A DNA stretch of 64,000 nucleotides from NCBI GenBank assembly GCA_029237695.1, contig CM055266.1:107339370-107403369 (forward strand), given 5' to 3'. Positions 30,961 through 41,533 of the stretch are shown here, piece after piece. Within the stretch, counting starts at the first letter, position 1; every line of letters begins with the position of its first letter. The translations under genes were made by a program, and so were the position numbers. This stretch comes from Conchocele bisecta (taxonomy: Eukaryota; Mollusca; Bivalvia; Lucinida; Thyasiridae). The notes under the pieces were generated by a model. It was not told where the DNA came from. It did no database searches and worked only from the letters and a program-made list of their open reading frames with translations.

Positions 30961-32637
30961 TTACAAATTAAGTTCAATTAACAATGAGACAATAGTGGAA
31001 GAACTCTCTGGGTGACCGATTTTCGTAACAAAGTTAATAACACTACCTTGGGAAAGTCTAATTCGATCATAACCGGAGAACTCAACCACCGTCGAACTAT
31101 CTCCAGAGACTTTAGTGACTCCAACCCCCCGTTCTTCCCTATCTACTACAATATTTATCGCGACCGCGCCGACAGGTTTACCACTACCATTAACCGAGCA
31201 GACCGCCATTCGGACAACTTCACATGCAGTTGTCATAGCGTATCCCCCACATTTATTACTCGCTTTGGCACCGAACGAATATTCATAGCGCCCCTCAACC
31301 AATGGGCCCCGCTTCTCAGCCCAAACTGTTATGACACGTTTTGGCGTTTTCATTGTTCGCACTATTCCGGTAAGCCCCTCGAGAGAGATATGGGTCTCAG
31401 TACGAATCTTATAAGAGGCCTCCTCAAGAGCTTTGGTCGCGGCTATACGATCATGTTCAGTTCCTCGGAAACTTCGGTTATTTTTCCATCTAGTTCGGTA
31501 AGTGCCGCTTCTCTACTGAGAGAGTCCTCTAAGCGCAACGTATCATAAGCCTCCGTAATGGTCGCCTGGTGGCCTTCTAGGGCTTTTTCAACACCCGACC
31601 GGGCATCTTTTTGAAATTCAGTTATTTTTCCGTCTAGTTCGGCAACCGCCGCTTCTCTGATGAGAGAGTCCTCTGAGCGCAACACCTCATAAGCCTTCGT
31701 AAGGTCCGCCTGGTGGTCTTCTCGGACTTTATCAATACCCGTTCGGACCCCCTCAACCCCCAACCGAGCCTCCTTTCGAAATTTGGTTATTTTTTTGTCT
31801 AGTTCAGTAAGTGCCGCTTCTCTGTTGAGAGAGTCCTCTGAGCGCAACGCCCCATAAGCCTCCGCAATGGCCTCCTTGTGGTCTTCTCGGACCCCCTCAA
31901 CCCCCGACCTGGTCTCTTTCAGAAATTATCTTTTCGTCTAGTTCGGTAAGTGTCGCTTCTTTGCTGTGAGAGTTCTCTAAGCGCAACGCATCATAAGCCT
32001 CCGCAATGGCCTCCGCAAGGTTCGACTGGTGGTCTTCTCGGACTTTATCAATACCCGACCGGGTCTCTTTTCGAAATTTGGTTATTTTTTTATCTAGTTC
32101 GGCAACCGCCGCTTCTCTTATGAGAGAGTCCTCTGAGCGCAACACCTCATAAGCCTCCGTAAGGTTCGCCTGGTGGTCTTCTCTGACTCCCTCAATACCC
32201 AACCGGGTCTCTTTTCGAAAATCGATTATTTTCCCATCTAATTCAGTAAGTGTCGCTTCTCTGGTGATGGAGTCCTCTAAGCGCAACGCATCATAAACCG
32301 CCGTAATGTCCGCCTGGCGGTCTTCTCGGGCTTTATCAATCCCCAACCGGGCCTCTTTTCGAAATTTGGTTATTGTTTTACCTAGTTCGTTTAGTTCCGT
32401 ATGCGTTTCTTCACGACTTTGTGTATTCACAGTCAGGCATATTCTCTAAGTTAGTGACAGTAGACTCTTGTGAATCTCGTCCGTGGCCATCGATATAGTT
32501 CTATTGATCAAGGCCTTTGTTTTTTGGGTAGTTAAAAAGTCGCCCTCTGTCGAGATGAATCCCCCTTCTGTCGGTTCCAAATTCTTTGAATTTGTCACCC
32601 AATCGGAAGAACTACCTGGTCCGTATATACTCATAAT
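30961..32637 (-). pseudogene. Fibre-like protein: repeated coiled coil plus C-terminal head
   Basis: Starts MSIYGPGSSSDWV. An in-frame TAG (near 32449) follows, then about six 132-bp repeats encoding units like KFRKETRSGIDKVREDHQ..AYDALRLEDS..REA..TELDGKI, a long coiled coil. Frameshifts lie near 31920 and 31470. The end (GYAMTTACEVVRMAVCSVNG ... SQGSVINFV) resembles a beta-rich knob. The whole is laid out like a trimeric attachment fibre. The role is inferred from architecture and from similar genes in related elements. Confidence 0.6.
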
Positions 32638-32697
32638 GTTGATCATATATATTACGAACATGCGTTTAATTCTAAATAATTTTCTTAATGTTTTCAA

Positions 32698-33485
32698 TTA
32701 ATTTGAAATTTCTAGGACGACCGAAATCGGGTAATCGTTCTTCAACTCTCGCCCTTTATCATCAAGAATAGAAATCTTCAACTCGTGGATGTGTCCCGAT
32801 TCCAAAACTTTCATCTCGGGGTGTGGGAAGTCTAAAGTCACAGTCTCGCCATAGAAACAGTCGCTGGCGGGCACAGTTTTCAGTAATGTGCTGGGAGATC
32901 TGTCTACCGTGTTGTACGATGTGTTCACCCGATCAAGGTGTACCCCGAGAGTTTTCGTGAAGGCGAAGTTTACTGGGGTCGTGCCGACGTGGTGACCCAC
33001 GGGGAAGAAAAAATTCAACGGGAACTTTCGCCCTTCATACTCGTTGTAAGGGGTGCAAATTTAAATCCTAACATTGAGGCCAACCTCGGAGTGATCGCTA
33101 ATTTTTTATCAACGGACAATGTCGCAATCCCCGTGGCTTTTGAGACTGTGAGAGTGACAATATCAGGCATATTCCTTGCGATTAAAGCTTGGACATCTCC
33201 GAAACCCCAAAGGCCAGGAAGTAATGCGACAGCTGATTCACGAACGCGTCTCTCTACTTCTGCAGGACTATCAGCGGTCTCTAGATCTAGACCATCTACG
33301 GTTAAGATAGCCTCTGGGATTCCAGAGATTCCGGAGATTCCGGAGATATTCTTCATTTCAACGTTTTTCCACCCAACCGTGAAGGTGATTGATCTAAGGC
33401 CTAACCGGCGTTTTCCGCAGCAGTTGTCTATTAATTTTTGAAGTTCACAACTCTCTTTTTGAACATTAATGATAGTAGCAAACAT
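32698..33485 (-). pseudogene. mCP: Candidate minor capsid (penton-like) protein of element B
   Basis: Starts MFATIINVQKESCELQKLID. A frameshift near 33015 joins LAITPRLASMLGFKFAPLTT to FFFPVGHHVGTTPVNFAFTK. The end PHPEMKVLESGHIHELKISI..DDKGRELKNDYPISVVLEI has the pattern of the C-terminus of Polinton minor capsid proteins (hydrophobic strand, D..G..., then hydrophobic strand). Assignment is by pattern, so moderate. The opposite gene starts only 14 bases away. Confidence 0.5.
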
Positions 33486-33499
33486 AATAATATCTTTCA

Positions 33500-34655
33500 A
33501 TGGATACCAAAGCATTTAGCTTTAACTCTAATGTAAAGTACGCGGTCGGAGGTAAATACACGCAAAAAGACGTTGTTAACGCCTTGTACACCCAACCGTA
33601 ACGGTTAGACCGGACAGCGGCTTTGCCACTAATTTTCCTAACATCTTTGAACAATATAGGCTGCCCAAGATTACTACGATGGAGGCGGTAAACGGGTGGA
33701 AAGCAACACCGATGCAGTTTTGGCAGAACCAAATAAATTTCGCTGTATGGTGCGCAACAGCCGGGTGTGGAGTTTCATATAAAGACCATCTGACATCCAA
33801 GAATGTCATGCTCCGAAGTGTCTACAACTTTCATGCGTATTATACTATTAGGAGGATTCTCAAAGAACTAGGTATTTCACTACCTCAAGACGACGCCTGG
33901 ATCCCATTTCCAACGCATACGACCGTATGGCCTTTGAAAGACTGTGTAACGAATTTAACGTTTCAAAAGACGCGGACTGGAGACAGAAAGCATTTCCTGG
34001 CCTCGCGACGTTCTCATTCGGGGTCCAGTCCGGGAATTGGACGCAGACTCATTTTAGACGCGATCACTCCGGTGACCACATCGTCAGTCGGAATGCCGGG
34101 AATTTTGACCCCGCGACGATGACTTTCGGGCCGGAAGTGGAAGTGTCTGGAGGTCGGCACTGTGGCGTGTTTTCTTGTAAAATGTTACCTCCGAAACTGG
34201 CTCACGTCGATTACATACAGCAGGCTGCTGAGGTTCAGGACGCGTGGGTACATTTATGTTAGATACGGGTCTAGGGTTCACGCAGGTCCGGGGTACTCGC
34301 GTCAACGACTCCATTCGCACGTACGTCTGGGCCATCCTCGGCGCACAGAAGCAAACTCGCAGTTCTATACTGGGCACGGAACAGCGTTTGATGCACAAAA
34401 ACAATTCTTGGCACTTGTAGAGACGCCATCTCAGCTAGGATGGACCTGGAGAAGGCGATCCAGAATTATCAAGACGTTTTGCAGAATGCCAGCACCCCAG
34501 TAGACTATGTATTTGGAATAGGTTTTTATATGGCGCCGAGCAATATGATACTACGAGACGACCCGGTTGACGGTTACAATAATCAGATCGTAATCGCCAC
34601 CATCAATCAACAAATCGGCCCAAGTATTATTGGCGAGCCATCCGGCAGTTTTTGA
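33500..34655 (+). pseudogene. Conserved element B protein, unknown function
   Basis: ATG at 33500 (MDTKAFSFNSNVKYAVGGKY). After a frameshift near 33599 it continues with EAVNGWKATPMQFWQNQINF AVW and LTSKNVMLRSVYNFHAYYTI. After further frameshifts come RLCNEFNVSKDADWRQKAF, HVDYIQQAAEVQDAW, TGTAFDAQKQFLA and DYVFGIGFYMAPSNMILRDD. I recognise this order from uncharacterised proteins of cnidarian elements of this group; probably a virion-related protein, but no function is known. Its end overlaps the convergent 34551-35982 gene by about 100 bases. Confidence 0.5.
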
Positions 34656-35982
34656 TAATATAGATAACAAGAAGGAGAGGAGACCCCCGATCAACCCAGG
34701 CAGCGCGGCAGCCAACTTTCCTGCTAATTTAGCCAGGAGATTGGCGAGGGCTTTTAGTTGTTTTTTTTTTCCATTCTTTTGCCCCACCGGATGGAGCTGG
34801 TGCTGGTGCTGGTGTTGGAGCTGGTGCTGGAGCTGGTGCTGGTGTAGCACCAGCATTGACAGCTACAAATAGAGACGATATAGATAGAATTAGGGTCGAT
34901 ATAATCATGCTGAAAGCCGCGATGACGGTTATTATCGTGACGCCCTTCTCTCTGAACAGAGTGCGAATACGCGCACCGAGTGTAGTGTCCTCGTGCAGGA
35001 CCCTCGAGATTGTTTCACGGCTCCGACTTAATTGAGCAGAAAGCGTCTCACGGTTAGTCGAGGCAGCCTCCAATCGAGCTTCTCTTTCGTCCCGCAACGA
35101 CCGCAGGAGTTTGTTGATCCGCTCGGTAGATTCTCTATCGCCCCGTGCTTCCTTTATTTTTATTTCTTCTAGAGCGATATGTTTGTCCAGCGCTGAGAGT
35201 TTGGAGAGGTTATTGACTAGTTCGCCCCGAGTTGTTTGCAGAACCTTATCGAGTCCCGGAGTTAGCGAAGAGGTAACGGTGGGTCAAACTTTGTGCCGTT
35301 TATTTCGTTGACCGTGGTTTCAATCGTGTTAATAGCGTCGGTGGCTACGCGAGGGATTTCGCTGAGCTCGATCGTTTCTATAGTGGCGGCCGTCTTCGCC
35401 AGCGTTTTGTCGGTAGCCTGAAAGGTTTTTATCATTTTTGTAGGCAGCGGCGCCCGAATGTCGTCGAGCACTCCGAGAGCTCGAGCGAGGAGTGCTCCAT
35501 ATCGTCTCAATGAAGAGGGGCTGGGTGAGGAACTTGTTTGGGCGGTTCTTGTACGTCAGCAACTTCCAGGTCTTGCCCCATTTAACCCACAGGTCTCCTA
35601 TTTTAGTGCTGCGGAACTGCAACGCGGCCTTGATGCCGTTTTTAGACACTATACTCTCCCACCGTTTCACCAGAGTATCCGTTTCCTCGATAGACGCCAG
35701 CTCATTCTTGGAGATCCCCGCAGGAATCTCGGCACCGCCCGCCCATGCAGGAGTTTCGGGTTGGGTCTCCCACGTTTCGAAATGTGTACTCGCCTCGGGC
35801 GGGTGCTCTATGATGGACGTTTCGTCCTCACCATCGAGCATATTATCGAAGTAGCCCCCACCTCGGCTATATAGATCGATATCATCGATATCATCATCAT
35901 CATCGAGGTAATCGACGAGGTAATCTTCTCGGTCGCCCATAGTGCGATCTAATTCGTCCATGCCAATATCGAGACCAGCCAT
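34551..35982 (-). pseudogene. Large element B protein with coiled coil, TM segment and Pro/Ala linker
   Basis: Starts MAGLDIGMDELDRTMGDRED with a strongly acidic run. After frameshifts (near 35500 and 35280) come a helical part (VLQTTRGELVNNLSKLSALD), then RTLFREKGVTIITVIAAF and a membrane segment. A Pro-Ala repeat (TPAPAPAPAPTPAPAPAP) leads, after another frameshift near 34780, to LANLLAKLAGKLAAALPGLI and GGLLSFLLSILSKTAGWLAN, an amphipathic/hydrophobic end. Related elements encode a similar protein; function unknown, perhaps virion-associated and membrane-active. Confidence 0.55.
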
Positions 35983-36047
35983 CTTTAATAATTATTATGT
36001 ATTAAAGACAAAACAATACAGGTTTAATAGTTTCAATTAAATTAATT
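35983..36047. promoter_or_regulatory. Short divergent spacer before the major capsid gene
   Basis: 65 AT-rich bases separate start codons of the 35982 (minus) and 36048 (plus) genes. They must contain both promoters or 5' ends; no motif stands out. Confidence 0.35.
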
Positions 36048-37347
36048 ATGTCTTCGAGTCAATACGGTCGCAAACTCAATCCATACCGCAGACTGCGTGA
36101 GCCCCTCGGGGCAAAAGGCGTGAGACAGAGTGTCGTTATTACGAACAACCCATCGACGATCGACCAGAACCAGCAGCTCTTAGTCCGCTTCCATTCCCCA
36201 ACCTCGAACTCACGACGTCATTGTTCCGGGTACTGTTCGCCTCGCTTTCACTATTTCGCTAACGTCGACGGACGAGGACCGAACCGTCGTTCAGAACCTG
36301 GGTGGCGCCATAGTCAAGAAGACTATGATAAAGATTTCTGGTAATGAGGTGATGTCGATCGATGACAGCGACGTCTACCATTGCTACCAGGACCTGTGGA
36401 AGACGGCGCAAGAGCGCGAAAATGTGGTCTATCAGGGTATTGACAGCAGTAAAAATAAGAACGTAACCAAACTTAGAATCGGGGCTGCTAACGAGGTAGA
36501 TAACAACGCGAGTGACAACGCGGTCGCGGGCGCTTAAAGCAACAGCTTCTACATCCCGCTCGACTTTGAGTTGCTGGAGAGCCACATGCCCTACTATCAG
36601 AGTGCTTTGGCTGACCGCCTCGAATACGAACTAACGTTCAACGACTACGGCCGAGTTCTCATAGCCAGCGACGTGTTATCGACGTATACGATCGATAATG
36701 TTTCGCTGGAGTACGACATGGTCACGATGCCCGAACTCGCGCGATTGATCAGAACCCAGTACGCCGGGCGCGTTGCCATACTTTACGACCGAGTTCTTCG
36801 CCATCGTAAGATGACGAAAGACAAAGGCGACATATTGTGGAATATTAATGTCAACGTACCCGCCCGCTCGATGAAAGGTATACTGATGCTGTTCGAGGAG
36901 GCTCGGTTATCGCTCGGTGCTAGAAAAACCGACAGATTCTATAACCCCAAAATCACGAAGGTAGAGGTGACGATCGAGGGAGTCCCCAATCAACTCTACA
37001 GCGCGGGTCTTCGCGCACACCAGCAGTGGGATGAAGTAAGAAATCAGTTTGCTGCCGGCTCTAAGCGCTCTCCGGAGGTTGCCGCAGTTGCCAAAGACCT
37101 GCATCTCTCGTCCGTCTCTCTCGCGGAGTTCCTGACTACCAAATACGCCTTATGGCTAGACATGCGAGCCAGCGACGACGACCAAATGCACGGTAGCGGA
37201 CGTCAAGTTTAGAACGCTAGCGAGGGTGTGACGATCCAGATAACCAAAGAGGCTGATGGAAATGGCGCATTGAACGTGTACTTATATATAATTACAGACG
37301 CACAACTGAACATCGAAGATGGCCGATACGTATCAGCGATCTACTAA
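36048..37347 (+). pseudogene. MCP: Major capsid protein of element B (double jelly-roll type)
   Basis: Starts MSSSQYGRKLNPYRRLREPL with VVITNNPSTIDQNQQLLVRF. A frameshift near 36200 leads to MIKISGNEVMSIDDSDVYHC. In-frame TAA at 36535-36537, then FYIPLDFELLESHMPYY, LTFNDYGRVLIASD, RMTKDKGD-like and VTIEGVPNQLYSAGLRAHQQ. A second stop TAG (37210-37212) precedes the true end at 37347. Length about 430 residues fits. The FYIPLDFELL and VEGVPNQLY motifs identify the capsid protein of this element group. Overlaps the ATPase start by 29 bases. Confidence 0.7.
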
Positions 37348-38027
37348 ATCTAACGATTTATTAATAAAAAAATCATCTAACGATTTATTTAATAATTCTA
37401 AAGAATTAATTAAATATCAATACCAATTCACGATTGGAGATGCCCACTCTGCCATAATATGTGGGCAGACAGGATGCGGAAAAACGGTTTTCATCCTCGA
37501 CTTACTCGAGGGATCCTACCGCGATGCCTTTCGTCACATTGTGATCCTATGTCCCACTGTGCGGCACAACGATACTTATCAGCGGCGCCCGTGGATAAGG
37601 ACCGACCCTGAGGTATACGTTATTGACCCCGGTGATAGGCTTCACGATTGGTTGCGTGGTTTATACCAAATATTTCAGGGCGAGCCCACCCTATACGTGA
37701 TTGACGATTGCTCAGCCAAGGCGGCGATGACCAAAAAGAAGGACATGCTCTCTGAGCTCGCATTTTCTGGCCGCCATGCGAGGCAAAGCGTATGGATCTC
37801 CACTCAAAAATACAAACGCCGTCCTCAAGGATCTGCGCGAGCAAACGAAATGGGTCGCCCTCTTTCACTGCAAGGACCGAGACTCATTCGATGACTGTCT
37901 TAGAGAGAAAGACGTTATCCCAACGCGCGAGGAGCGCCTGGAGGTTCGACAGATGCTTTCGGAAACTAAGCACGCCAAGCTTTTGCTAAAGACTGATCAA
38001 CCAACTGCTTATAAAGTTATCAATTAA
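37319..38027 (+). pseudogene. ATP: Packaging ATPase of element B
   Basis: Starts MADTYQRSTKSNDLLIKKSS. Walker A is IICGQTGCGKTVF (about residue 50) and Walker B is LYVIDDCSAK, followed by ARQSVWISTQKY, the sensor of A32-like ATPases. A frameshift near 37810 leads to NAVLKDLREQTKWVALFHCK and the end at 38027. Distinct from the element A ATPase. Confidence 0.85.
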
Positions 38028-38284
38028 TTAATAATTTTGAAAAAATTAGGAAAATTGCATAGTTATAAGCTATTGCAATGCTTAGCAATTGCTGAACAAT
38101 GCTGAACAAATACTGAACAAATGCTGAACAAATGCTTTAACAATGGTTAACAATGTTAACAATTTGGTGCTCCACTGCGAGCTTTGTTGCGAGCATAATG
38201 GTGATCATAAGTATCGGGTGGTGCGCTTGGCAATATGTTAAAGTGATGAGACTTGTTAGAATAGTTAAATTAATTTTAAGAAAA
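38028..38284. other. Spacer with iteron-like repeats
   Basis: Begins with AATTAATAATTTTGAAAAAA-type sequence (28 bases, 38026-38053) that recurs at 27646-27673. Five near-copies of an 11-bp unit (GCTGAACAAAT) occupy 38091-38146. From 38153 an open frame leads in phase into the next gene through a hydrophobic stretch (SIMVIISIGWCAWQYV); this may be an N-terminal extension. Confidence 0.5.
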
Positions 38285-38850
38285 ATGAACTGCGACGAAC
38301 TTCTCGATCAGCTAATGGAAGAAACCTCAACTCCGACTGCCAACATTCTGAAAGATAATGAAACATCAACTCCGACAGAGCAATCGGGATCAACTCCAAC
38401 TCCAACGGCAGTTGGTATTGGGTTGAGTGCAACGACTCCGAATGAAAATGCGGCGCGACGCGAGCGTCTAGCTGCGCTGGTTGCTGGGGGACAATCGGAG
38501 CATTAATCTCGTAGGCGTCTCTCAGTTTGTCAGGTGGATAAGATGTCAGATGCGGAGATTGATAAAATGTATGCGCGATACGAATCCAAATTGGGAGCAT
38601 AGATGACAAAAACTCTTGGATCGGCGGCTATTCATTTGTACGCTACCGCCGTTAGTATATACTTCTCCCTATACCAAACACCGAAGGGTTGATTCACGAT
38701 CTAGAGACTGACCCTTTTATAGGACACACTCTTAGAACGGCATGCTGCTCAATTTATCTCAAGTTTGGAATGTACTTAGCTCCACTGACAACCGCGTTGA
38801 CCACGGGTAAACACTGTCAATTTGGACATATATGCCCACGAACAATAAGC
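38285..38850 (+). pseudogene. Degraded element B protein, unknown function
   Basis: Starts MNCDELLDQLMEETSTPTAN, with Thr/Pro-rich repeats and RRERLAALVAGGQ. In-frame TAA at 38504-38506, then RLSVCQVDKMSDAEIDKMYA, a TAG near 38600 and, in another frame, DLETDPFIGHTLRTACC and YLAPLTTALTTGKHCQFGH. The same motif order occurs in related elements; function unknown. Confidence 0.5.
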
Positions 38851-38857
38851 TCTGAAA

Positions 38858-39445
38858 ATGATGACACAAGACACACCCGCGAGAGTGACGGAGTTGAACC
38901 AGATTTCTCCAACACAATCGAACCCGAGTGTTACTCCGCCACTGGATGACATACCGCATATAAAAAATCCCAAAAGACAGGCAGCTGGGCGGGCGGCGGC
39001 TGCCACCCGAAAAGTTAAACAAGATAAAATACTCGTCGAGCTTCGAGAGGCTAAACTCCAATCGAGATTGGGGTTGCAATCGGGGACGGAGACAGCAAAA
39101 CATCTGAAGACAGAGCAATCGGGTTCAACTTCAATTCCGATTGCAACAACACTCCCAATTCACGAATTAGAAGCACACCCAAATTCTTTGAATTTGACAC
39201 CCAATACCAACTCCCGTTGGAGTTGGACGAATCCGATTGAACCCCAATTCACGAATTGGAGTTGGTTTGTTGGTGGTGGTCTGGCAGTTGTTGGTGCCCT
39301 GTGCGTGTGGAAATATCCCCTATTACACCAATCCTTATCGAGAAAACAACCCCCATCAATTCATCCAAAAACAGTTACGAAACACCATTCGCGATTGGAT
39401 GCGCACCATTCAAACATTGATCGCGACCCTTTTTATATGCAATAA
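38858..39445 (+). CDS. Element B single-pass membrane protein, 195 aa
   Basis: Ser/Thr/Pro-rich N-terminal half, a basic Ala-rich stretch (RQAAGRAAAATRKVKQDK) and one membrane segment (WFVGGGLAVVGALCVW, about residue 140). The C-terminus may be frameshifted, since another frame to 39461 is also open. Short palindromic motifs (CCAATTCACGAATTGG and CAATCGGG) recur in its DNA. No function known. Confidence 0.5.
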   Translation: MMTQDTPARVTELNQISPTQSNPSVTPPLDDIPHIKNPKRQAAGRAAAATRKVKQDKILVELREAKLQSRLGLQSGTETAKHLKTEQSGSTSIPIATTLPIHELEAHPNSLNLTPNTNSRWSWTNPIEPQFTNWSWFVGGGLAVVGALCVWKYPLLHQSLSRKQPPSIHPKTVTKHHSRLDAHHSNIDRDPFYMQ

Positions 39446-39453
39446 TTATAACA

Positions 39454-39687
39454 ATGGCTGAACAAGATGGTAAAATGTTAGTGAATGCGTTTTATCACGC
39501 CGTGGTGATATCGGGTTTCAGTATCGGGTATGCTCGACTATCAAAGATGGCCCTAGGAGGATCCGCTCCCAAATTGGACTTTACTGTGAGAGACGTAGGG
39601 CTCGCGACCTTAGATGTAGCGGCCGCAGTTTGGACCCGAGATTATCCAGTTAAAGCTGGAATTCTACCAGCTAATATATGGAAATAA
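39454..39687 (+). CDS. Small membrane protein of element B, 77 aa
   Basis: MAEQDGKMLVNAFYHAVVIS with a hydrophobic N-terminal half and an end resembling GILPANIW. Such a small protein with a membrane segment and AG(I/L)xP(A/E)NI end is found next to the following gene in related elements. Intact; its TAA abuts the next ATG (TAAATG). Confidence 0.6.
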   Translation: MAEQDGKMLVNAFYHAVVISGFSIGYARLSKMALGGSAPKLDFTVRDVGLATLDVAAAVWTRDYPVKAGILPANIWK

Positions 39688-40110
39688 ATGGCTTCGATCG
39701 GAATAATGATAGGTGGTGCACTTGTAAACGCATTGGCGTTCAGCGGTAGCAACTTTATATTCTCGAAAATAGGAAAATCGGACGTGGATGAGGAGCGCAA
39801 GCATCACGATTTAGCTGTAGAACAACTCAATAGCGCAAAGGAAGCGTGGTCGAAAAAACGAACCGCCCATCTGGACTGGGTCATCGAAGAGCTGCGCCGT
39901 GAGAATCACACCGCGCAAACTTTCCAGAACGTTGAAGAAGCCAACCGCGAGTACGCGCTGGCATATCCGCAGAAAAGTCTTGATCCAATGGATCCCGAGC
40001 CCGAACTTTCAGATTTCTATGTACCGTCAGAGGCCCAAAAGGACCGCGAGATCGCGTTCATCGTCGTGGGAATGGGAGTCGTGGGTCTCGTCGGCTACTA
40101 TATAAAATAA
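39688..40110 (+). CDS. Element B protein with two hydrophobic ends, 140 aa
   Basis: MASIGIMIGGALVNALAFSG at the start and IAFIVVGMGVVGLVGYYI at the end are hydrophobic. The middle (HHDLAVEQLNSAKEAWSKKR) is a charged helix, then LSDFYVPSEAQKD. Intact frame. The pattern matches a conserved protein of related elements; possibly a virion membrane-associated protein. Confidence 0.6.
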   Translation: MASIGIMIGGALVNALAFSGSNFIFSKIGKSDVDEERKHHDLAVEQLNSAKEAWSKKRTAHLDWVIEELRRENHTAQTFQNVEEANREYALAYPQKSLDPMDPEPELSDFYVPSEAQKDREIAFIVVGMGVVGLVGYYIK

Positions 40111-40161
40111 TTAATTAATTAAAAAGAAATTTTTTTTTTATAAATATATATATATAGAACG

Positions 40162-40533
40162 ATGTTAGTTGACGAACTTTATTACGCTATGATCGATGTA
40201 GGCTACACTGCCCAAAAACATCGTTTACCTGGTGCAAAGAGTATGATTCGTCTGGCCCGAGATTCTCTCGAGACGTGGCGCGAGGACGAAAAAGTGGCCA
40301 CCCTTTTCGCAAAGCGGATGTTAGATTCCCCCACAAATCCTGGGGGATTTGATGAATTAGATTCCCCAGAATTCCCTCTCCTGTTCCAACCCAAACGCGA
40401 TTGGGGCTGCAGCGAAACTTCCAACAAAGGTTTATTATTAACGACGCAGTTACCGGACGAACTGGCGAGGGCATGTTGGAGATTGTCCGATATATTAGAA
40501 TACTTCGCATACGATGAACACGCGCAAACTTGA
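40162..40533 (+). CDS. Element B protein, 123 aa, unknown
   Basis: Open frame MLVDELYYAMIDVGYTAQKH preceded by a (TA)n run. Part of it carries a repeated DNA block (TTAGATTCCCC at 40320 and 40359). No family recognised. Its 3' end overlaps the integrase start by 20 bases. Confidence 0.5.
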   Translation: MLVDELYYAMIDVGYTAQKHRLPGAKSMIRLARDSLETWREDEKVATLFAKRMLDSPTNPGGFDELDSPEFPLLFQPKRDWGCSETSNKGLLLTTQLPDELARACWRLSDILEYFAYDEHAQT

Positions 40534-41533
40534 TACCAAACTAACGCGCTAGTTGTCGAATACATACTATAGCCCACGCGGCTACTGGAAGGGACTCGCG
40601 GCCATCAAGAACCTCGCGGCGGCGACCAAGGTTTCAGAAAACGCTGTCAAGGAATGGCTCAAGAAGCAGGCCATCTGGCAGATCTATTTACCCGCGCCTC
40701 ACAATATTCCGCGCCCGAAATTCGACGTGCCGGTACCGAACCAAGTTCACGAACGGATCTCCTGTTTCTCCCTCACGATCGCGTCGGTCGCAAAACGTAC
40801 AAGTACGCACTGACAATCGTTGACGTAGCGAGTCTTATAAGGGGCTGAGCCGTTGGCCACTAAAGAGTCTAAGGAAGTGGCCGAGGCTCTTTCCCGAATA
40901 TATAAGAGGAGTCCTCTCAAATGGCCGAATCTTCTTCAGGTCGATCCCGGCCGCGAGTTCATGGGCGCGGTCTCTCATCTATTGTCTAAGCACAACGTTT
41001 CTGTCAGACGCGGCCGCGTCAACATCCACCGGGACCAGGGGATCGTGGAGCGCTTTAATCGAACCCTGGCCGATAGACTGTTCGGTCACCAATATGCCAA
41101 AGAACTTGTAGACCCTCATTCGCGATCGACCGAGTGGGTGGCCAGACTGCCCGCCGTGGTCTCCGCACTGAATGGAGAGGTGACCAGATTGATAGGTAAG
41201 AAGCCCGTAGATGCCATCAAGTCTAAAAAGGTGACTAGCAAGCCCTCTGCCGTCTCGCGCGGACGACCCGTTGGTTTAGAGGAGCAGCAATCGCCGATTG
41301 CGCCTCCATCGGATGTTGACGTCAGGTACCTCTATCAACCGGGAGAGCTCGAAGGTGGCAGCCGCCGCGCGACTGATCCCGTGTGGTCTCTGAATGTATA
41401 TCATCTGGATCGCTCTATTACCAAACCCGATGAGCCCGTGCTCTATTATTTGGCTGATGGTTCATCTCGTGGTTTTGTTCGCGAAGAACTTCTTATGGTA
41501 CCTTCTGACACCCAGCTACCCCCGATTGCTTAA
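40514..41533 (+). pseudogene. INT: Retroviral-type integrase of element B
   Basis: ATG at 40514; in-frame TAG at 40550-40552 before TYYSPRGYWKGLAAIKNLA. A frameshift near 40755 and TGA near 40846 follow. Core Asp in LLFLPHD, VVDVAS-like TIVDVAS, second Asp in LLQVDPGREFMG and Glu in DQGIVERFNRTL. The C-terminal LYQPGELEGGSRRATDPVWS is characteristic of this element group. It converges with the polymerase gene with a 4-base overlap. Confidence 0.85.
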
